The notes under the pieces were generated by a model. That model was not told the DNA's origin. It ran no database searches and saw nothing but the letters and a program-made list of their open reading frames with translations. This document shows, piece after piece, positions 41,880-46,599 of a stretch of DNA of 46,599 bases (its first letter is position 1; the number at the start of each line of letters is the position of its first letter). Source of the DNA: Bacteroidales bacterium. GTDB lineage: Bacteria; Bacteroidota; Bacteroidia; Bacteroidales; UBA10428. The DNA lies in the NCBI GenBank assembly GCA_016938235.1, contig JAFGVA010000238.1, forward strand, positions 1 through 46,599, in the 5' to 3' direction. The translations under genes and the position numbers were made by a program.

Positions 41880-43682
41880 ATGCTAAAGAACAGGAAAATC
41901 CATAAACCAAACCAGCTATTCCTGGCAGTAGCCGATGATTTATATACAATACGAAATCAGATTATTGATACCATTTATCTGTTTTCCTGTATATTCGGAA
42001 CCTTTGCCTTTTATAGTAGTATTATCAGGTTTACAAAGCTTGGAATACAACCATCTTTTCTCTATAATTGTCTGCTGTTTATATTAGTTTGGTCTGTTTT
42101 TCTGCTTAGAAAAAAGATTTCCATGATATGGAAAGCATCTATTTTTTTTATCTTGTTTTTCATGTCAGGCGTATTGCTAAACATCACTTTTACGGTAATT
42201 AGCGGACCTATTCATTTTATTTTGGTTTCAACATTAACAACGCTCATTTTTGGATGGAAATTGGGCTTAGTTACAATTGGGTTTACAATTATTACCAGGT
42301 CACTAATTGCAGTTCTTTACGCAAGGGGCATATTAAGTTTGCAAATAAATTTTAATGAATATGCACTTGCTACACCAGCTCTGTTAAGCACAATAGTTGG
42401 CGGTGCCTTTTCTGCATTAGTAATTGTTTTTGCAATTGATAAATTTTATGCCTGGTTAATAACTGCCTTAAATACCTTAAAAGAAAAAAACGATGAGCTT
42501 GCTGTAAAAAATTCAGAATTAGTGGCAGCAATACAAAAAGCTGAAGAAAACGACAGGTTAAAATCGGTTTTTCTGGCTAATATGAGTCACGAAATAAGAA
42601 CACCTATGAATGCTATAATAGGCTTCTCAAATTTTTTGGCAAGGCCCAATTTAAGCCAGGATAGAAGAGAAAGGTATTCCGAACTGGTTCAGGAAAGATC
42701 GTATGACTTATTAAGAATAATAGAAGATATTTTGGATATCTCAAAAATTGAAAACAGGCAGCTAAAACTTGAATTCTCAGAAATACATTTAGACACATTG
42801 CTTGTAGAAATATTTGAATATTACAACCTTAAATTAAAGAAAACAGATGTTTCTAAAGTTGTTCTTAAGCTTGAAATTTCCGAAAATATTAAAGAACTGG
42901 CCATATCGAGCGATAAGCAGCGTTTAATGCAGGTTATTAATAATTTGTTGGATAATGCCATAAAGTTTACTCCTAAAGGCGAAGTTGTGTTAAAAGCTAA
43001 ACTGGGTAAAACTGATTCAGTAATCGAATTTTCAGTCAGCGACTCCGGAATTGGAATACCTGAGGATAAAATTGATATAATTTTCGATAGGTTCAGACAG
43101 GCTGACGAATCGCTTGCGGCACGACAATATGGAGGCTCCGGTCTCGGATTGTCAATAAGTAAAGGTATATTAGAATTGCTTGGTGGTAAAATATGGGTTG
43201 AGTCGGAATACGGAAAAGGTTCAACCTTTAATTTCACACTGCCATTTCAGAAAATTGAAGTATCTGAAAAACTAAGTAAAAAAGGCGATTTACGAAATAG
43301 AAACTGGATAGATAAAAGGGTGTTGGTGGTTGAAGATGATTTGGCAAACAGTGAATATCTGGTTGAACTTCTTTATGATACCAAAATTCAGGTGTCAAAA
43401 GCTATGACCGCCAATGAGGTTCGTAAACTATTGAAAAACAAACAAAAACCCGATATTGTTTTAATGGATATAAGGCTGCCAGACGAAAGTGGCATTGTTT
43501 TAACAAAGGAAATAAAAAAACAGTATCCCAAGGTTATTGTTGTAGCCCAAACAGCATATGCATCTAAAGAAGATCAGCAGGAATGCATAGATGCAGGCTG
43601 TTCCGACTTTATTACAAAACCTATTGATCAAGAGAATTTACTAAATGTAATCGAATCATTGTTGAATTCGGGCCAGCAATAA
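41880..43682 (+). CDS. hybrid sensor histidine kinase/response regulator
   Basis: A 600-residue membrane kinase. Six or so helices fill residues about 25-195, with no large periplasmic sensor domain, so the sensing may occur within the membrane. A short coiled coil (about 198-230) leads to HisKA with His237 in NMSHEIRTPMN, then the HATPase domain (NNLLDNAIKFTP, SDSGIGIPEDK, GGSGLGLSISKG). A C-terminal receiver domain starts with VLVVEDD and has phosphoacceptor Asp530 in LMDIRLP. The ORF reaches a GTG at 41874, but the ATG at 41880 is preferred. No output regulator is adjacent. Confidence 0.93.
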   Translation: MLKNRKIHKPNQLFLAVADDLYTIRNQIIDTIYLFSCIFGTFAFYSSIIRFTKLGIQPSFLYNCLLFILVWSVFLLRKKISMIWKASIFFILFFMSGVLLNITFTVISGPIHFILVSTLTTLIFGWKLGLVTIGFTIITRSLIAVLYARGILSLQINFNEYALATPALLSTIVGGAFSALVIVFAIDKFYAWLITALNTLKEKNDELAVKNSELVAAIQKAEENDRLKSVFLANMSHEIRTPMNAIIGFSNFLARPNLSQDRRERYSELVQERSYDLLRIIEDILDISKIENRQLKLEFSEIHLDTLLVEIFEYYNLKLKKTDVSKVVLKLEISENIKELAISSDKQRLMQVINNLLDNAIKFTPKGEVVLKAKLGKTDSVIEFSVSDSGIGIPEDKIDIIFDRFRQADESLAARQYGGSGLGLSISKGILELLGGKIWVESEYGKGSTFNFTLPFQKIEVSEKLSKKGDLRNRNWIDKRVLVVEDDLANSEYLVELLYDTKIQVSKAMTANEVRKLLKNKQKPDIVLMDIRLPDESGIVLTKEIKKQYPKVIVVAQTAYASKEDQQECIDAGCSDFITKPIDQENLLNVIESLLNSGQQ

Positions 43683-43757
43683 ATGCCTATTCAAAATCAT
43701 CCTCATTATTTCTTTTACAACAAAATTTTTAGGTGTAAAATATCGTTTCAGTTTATA

Positions 43758-43785
43758 AAAACCTTCATGTAACGAAGGTTTTAGT
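43758..43785 (+). terminator. hairpin after the hybrid kinase gene
   Basis: AAAACCTTC (43758-43766) pairs perfectly with GAAGGTTTT (43774-43782) around a 7-base loop, followed by AGTTT. The T run is short, so termination efficiency is uncertain. Confidence 0.6.
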
Positions 43786-43824
43786 TTAAAAATGAATTAG
43801 TTTTAACCAGTTTGAAAGGATAAA

Positions 43825-45120
43825 ATGATTGTATATAGTCCGCATATTACAGAGCGTCTTAAATACACTTTAGAAGTAATTTTTAAGGTAATTCTTAATT
43901 GCGAATATGCTCTTGTTTCAGAGGTTCCTGACAAGGATACGGATGTACAAATAATTAATTATTCTTCGGGCGAATATATTAAAAGCAGTATGCAAATAAT
44001 TCCAAACGGACTTTTGCATTCTAACTATATAAAACCGGTTAATATACCCCAGGAAAAGTACGAAGGCCTTCCTTGTATTTTTTATTCCGGAAAGGGAGAT
44101 TTTCCTTTTGATGTTTTTTCGGCGGTTTTCTTTATGGTAAGCCGGTTCGAAGAATATTTGCCCTTTGTGCCTGATGAACATGGTCGCTTTAGAGCCGAAG
44201 ATAGCTTTGCCTTCAGAAATGGCTTTCATACTATTCCTATTGTAGAACTTTGGGTTAAACTGTTGGCTAAGAAGCTGAAAATTAATTTTCCGGAACATAC
44301 TTTCAACCAGTTGCTTACCATCGATATTGATAATGCCTGGAAATATAAGAATAAAGGTTTTCTTCGTGTAACCGGAGGTCTTTTGAGTACTTTTTTCAGG
44401 ATGGATTTTAAAGAACTGGGGATTAGAATAAGCGTATTATCCGGAAAAGAAAAAGATCCTGCCGATACATTCTCCTATATTCTTAAAAAACAGGAAAACC
44501 TTAAACTTCCAATTCAGTTTTTTATTCTTGGAGGCCGGAGAAGTAAGTTTGATAAGGCAATTTCACTAAAAAATAAAAATTACAGAAAATTACTCCACAA
44601 CCTGTATTTACATAATAAGTATGGTTTACATCCCACATACGAATCAAACTACAGTTTTAAGACATTGAGCAGGGAATATTACGAATTGTGTGCGGTACTT
44701 ACAAAACGTATAGACAGGAGCAGGCAACATTTCCTGAAATTCACATTTCCTGATACTTTTCGAAATCTTATTAAACTCGGGATACGCGAAGAACATAGTC
44801 TTGGCTGGAGCAGTAAAGTCGGGTTCAGGGCAGGCATATCCCGTCCGTTTCCTTTCTACGATTTAGAGCTAGAGAAACAAACGCATTTGATGCTGGTACC
44901 TTTTGTTGTAATGGACAGAACCCTGAAAGATTACATGAATTTGAATACTGAGGAATCAAAATTAAAAATTAAAGAACTTATTGATTCTGTAAGGCAAGTT
45001 GGTGGCCAGTTTACAATGCTTTGGCATAACGACAGTTTGAACGACAAAGGCGAATGGCAGGGTTGGAAAGAAGTTTTCGAGTGGGGTATTGATTATGCAA
45101 ATCAACAGGAAGCAGGTTAA
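43825..45120 (+). CDS. polysaccharide deacetylase-family protein with N-terminal DUF7033-like domain
   Basis: A 431-residue protein. The N-terminal half has ADVQIINYS-like and PFDVFSAVFFMVSRFEEYLP followed by FVPDEHGRF, a pattern typical of the DUF7033 domain found in Bacteroidota glycan loci. The C-terminal half is a NodB-like (beta/alpha) barrel: LLTIDIDNAWKYKNKG holds the metal-binding aspartates, GLHPTYES the histidine, then RQHFLKFTFPDTF and MLWHNDS the later motifs. It probably removes acetyl groups from a surface or envelope polysaccharide. The stop overlaps the next start (TAATG). Confidence 0.85.
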   Translation: MIVYSPHITERLKYTLEVIFKVILNCEYALVSEVPDKDTDVQIINYSSGEYIKSSMQIIPNGLLHSNYIKPVNIPQEKYEGLPCIFYSGKGDFPFDVFSAVFFMVSRFEEYLPFVPDEHGRFRAEDSFAFRNGFHTIPIVELWVKLLAKKLKINFPEHTFNQLLTIDIDNAWKYKNKGFLRVTGGLLSTFFRMDFKELGIRISVLSGKEKDPADTFSYILKKQENLKLPIQFFILGGRRSKFDKAISLKNKNYRKLLHNLYLHNKYGLHPTYESNYSFKTLSREYYELCAVLTKRIDRSRQHFLKFTFPDTFRNLIKLGIREEHSLGWSSKVGFRAGISRPFPFYDLELEKQTHLMLVPFVVMDRTLKDYMNLNTEESKLKIKELIDSVRQVGGQFTMLWHNDSLNDKGEWQGWKEVFEWGIDYANQQEAG

Positions 45121-46037
45121 TGGCAATAAAAATTCTAAAGCATACTGCAATTAATAAAAAGAAATGGGATTCAATTGTTGAAAGCTCAGAAAATGCTTCA
45201 ATCTACATGCTTTCATGGTATCTCGACGCTGTTTCACCCGGTTGGGAAGCTCTTATACAAGATGATTATGCAGCCATTTTTCCCTTGCCGGTGAAAAAGA
45301 AATTTGGCATCAAATACCTGGTTAGGCCAAACTATTCTCAGTGTTACAGAATTGTTGGCAATTCAATAACTCCCGAAATAGAGAAGAAATTTCTGAATAC
45401 CATAAAATCTGCTTACAGGTATGCAATTCTTCGTGTAGCCAGTTCAGATTACCTGAAACTTGAATCTTTTTTTACCGGGATAAACACAAATTTTGAACTC
45501 GATTTAAGTAAAACTTACGAAGAACTTTTTAGCAATTTCAGTAAAAACCATAAAAAAAATATTAAGTCATCCAGAAATAAGGGATTATTGATTAAAGAAT
45601 ATTTAAATATTGACGACTTTGTTGATTTTACCCGCACCAGCATGGATTATAAGCATGTCAGTTTTGATTCGAAGGTTTGGTCTGATATGAAAATCCTTTT
45701 GCATACTCTGAAAAAAAATTGTGATGGAAAGTATTTTGCCACATACGATTCTGCAGAACAAATGTGTGCATTAACAGCAATTGTAAATTTTAAAAAGCGC
45801 TGGTATTTATTGTTTAATGCTGCTAATGAGGCAGGCAGAAAACAAAGAGCTTTATATTTTGCATTGGACAGTTTTATAAAGCAATATGCAGGTTCGCATC
45901 AAATTCTTGATTTTGAGGGTTCAAATATTCCATCAATAGCCTATTTTTTCGAAGGTTTTGGAGCAATAAAAACCGAGTATTATAGTTTTGAGGTGAACAG
46001 GTTACCGGCCTTGATTAGAAGAACAAAAGCAGTGTAA
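45120..46037 (+). CDS. FemAB/GNAT-like acyltransferase
   Basis: A 305-residue protein of the GNAT fold with the FemAB/BioF2-like pattern: NASIYMLSWYLDAVSPGWE at the start, FSKNHKKNIKSSRNKG in the centre, and a C-terminal half with YLLFNAANEAGRKQRALYFA and QILDFEGSNIPSIAYFFEGF (here in separate motifs). Such proteins add amino-acid or acyl groups to glycans or peptides. Its ATG overlaps the stop codon of the deacetylase-like gene by one base, so the two are coupled and likely modify the same polysaccharide. Confidence 0.82.
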   Translation: MAIKILKHTAINKKKWDSIVESSENASIYMLSWYLDAVSPGWEALIQDDYAAIFPLPVKKKFGIKYLVRPNYSQCYRIVGNSITPEIEKKFLNTIKSAYRYAILRVASSDYLKLESFFTGINTNFELDLSKTYEELFSNFSKNHKKNIKSSRNKGLLIKEYLNIDDFVDFTRTSMDYKHVSFDSKVWSDMKILLHTLKKNCDGKYFATYDSAEQMCALTAIVNFKKRWYLLFNAANEAGRKQRALYFALDSFIKQYAGSHQILDFEGSNIPSIAYFFEGFGAIKTEYYSFEVNRLPALIRRTKAV

Positions 46038-46065
46038 CTATAAATGATGGACTGCAGTTTATTCC

Positions 46066-46599
46066 TTAAGAACCATTAAAAACTTTAATGAAACCCCTTA
46101 TTTCCTTAACAGTAAACAGCGCATAAATGCCAAGAAATATAGTTATTCTGATTGTTGCTTCTATTATGATATTGAAATCAAGAAATGCCTTTAGGAGGTA
46201 ATTATCAATTAATAATAATCCACCCAGAACGGCAATAAGTTTATAAATCAGTTTTGGATCTATATGTTTAAAAACCTTAAGTTCAGATTTCCTGTATAAG
46301 ATTACCATCAGGATAAAATACGAAATTAAGGTGGTATAAGCAGCCGATTTATACCCCAATTTTGATACAAAAATCAGGTTTAAAGAGATATTAATCAGGG
46401 CACAAAACAGCGATGCCCTGAACAAGATTTTAAGTTGGTTTTGGAATTTAAGTTTTACCTCAGAAAAGTAGGTTATTCCGTATATTAAAGAAGAAAAGAA
46501 AATATAGGGTAAAATATTCCAGGCCTCCCTGAAATCTTCACCTAGTAATACATATACTATTTCTTTTGAGAATTGTGTTAGCAATATTGTCAGTGGTAA
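46066..46599 (-). CDS. 3' part of a polysaccharide flippase (Wzx/PST family), cut by the window edge
   Basis: The last 177 codons of an integral membrane protein run to the right edge without a start codon (the frame stays open through 46599). Segments such as LLGEDFREAWNILPYIFFSS and ISLNLIFVSKLGYKSAAYTT are the C-terminal signature of oligosaccharide flippases. Five helices are visible. The gene is convergent with the FemAB-like gene and suggests that a surface-polysaccharide locus continues to the right. Confidence 0.85.
   Translation of the reverse strand, partial: LPLTILLTQFSKEIVYVLLGEDFREAWNILPYIFFSSLIYGITYFSEVKLKFQNQLKILFRASLFCALINISLNLIFVSKLGYKSAAYTTLISYFILMVILYRKSELKVFKHIDPKLIYKLIAVLGGLLLIDNYLLKAFLDFNIIIEATIRITIFLGIYALFTVKEIRGFIKVFNGS

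Noticed and set aside
46066-46584. Complete 172-residue protein starting at a TTG at 46584
   Set aside because: The frame remains open to the window edge and the sequence is the C-terminal part of a much larger flippase.

Overview
The window is an AT-rich chromosomal segment of a Bacteroidota bacterium. Gene content and order point towards the Marinilabiliales/Prolixibacteraceae area, but that placement is an inference. Supporting signs are promoter -7 boxes of the TAnnTTTG type, an S9 peptidase with a lipobox, an rseC-rnfBCDGEA operon, DUF3108 and DUF1987 proteins, a TamB homologue next to an ExbB/ExbD/TonB set, and a TonB-dependent receptor. No rRNA, tRNA, CRISPR array, transposase or phage gene was seen.

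Layout. 1-5.3 kb: a lipoprotein S9 peptidase (-), an ECF sigma/zinc anti-sigma/membrane-lipoprotein trio (+), a small inverted-repeat element and a secreted MsrB (-). 5.3-7.2 kb: a gene-poor stretch with a frameshifted small reading frame, then three small membrane proteins. 7.2-12.7 kb: a complete Rnf operon on the minus strand, headed by a RseC-family gene. 12.8-16 kb: DUF3108, an orphan SiaC-like protein, a MESH1-type ppGpp hydrolase, a heptamer tandem repeat and TsaD. 16.1-22.6 kb: a 1500-residue TamB-like protein followed by ExbB, ExbD and TonB-like genes. 22.7-23.9 kb: a cluster of REP-like palindromes interleaved with extra copies of the 3' end of a neighbouring membrane-protein gene. 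24-28.5 kb: MtaB, MiaB, a ferredoxin-NADP reductase and a YdcF-like protein. 28.6-36.2 kb: a minus-strand operon of a small membrane protein, TonB-dependent receptor, AmpG-like transporter, HemN, protoporphyrinogen oxidase and ferrochelatase. 36.3-41.8 kb: a PurD-like ATP-grasp enzyme coupled to a GNAT acetyltransferase, an aldo/keto reductase and MutS2. 41.9 kb to the end: a hybrid histidine kinase, a polysaccharide-deacetylase-family protein coupled to a FemAB/GNAT-like protein, and the 3' part of a polysaccharide flippase, probably the edge of a surface-glycan locus.

How the parts fit. TamB, ExbB/ExbD/TonB and the receptor are envelope functions; the TonB set could energise the receptor of the haem operon, although several TonB systems usually coexist. 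The haem operon holds only the last three steps of haem synthesis plus an outer-membrane and an inner-membrane transporter, which suggests import of a late tetrapyrrole. Rnf and the ferredoxin reductase link ferredoxin to NAD(P)H.

The observations most worth a second look are the REP/gene-tail mosaic at 22.7-23.3 kb, the tetrapyrrole-salvage-like operon, and the PurD-like/GNAT pair. Most of the rest is ordinary core chromosome.
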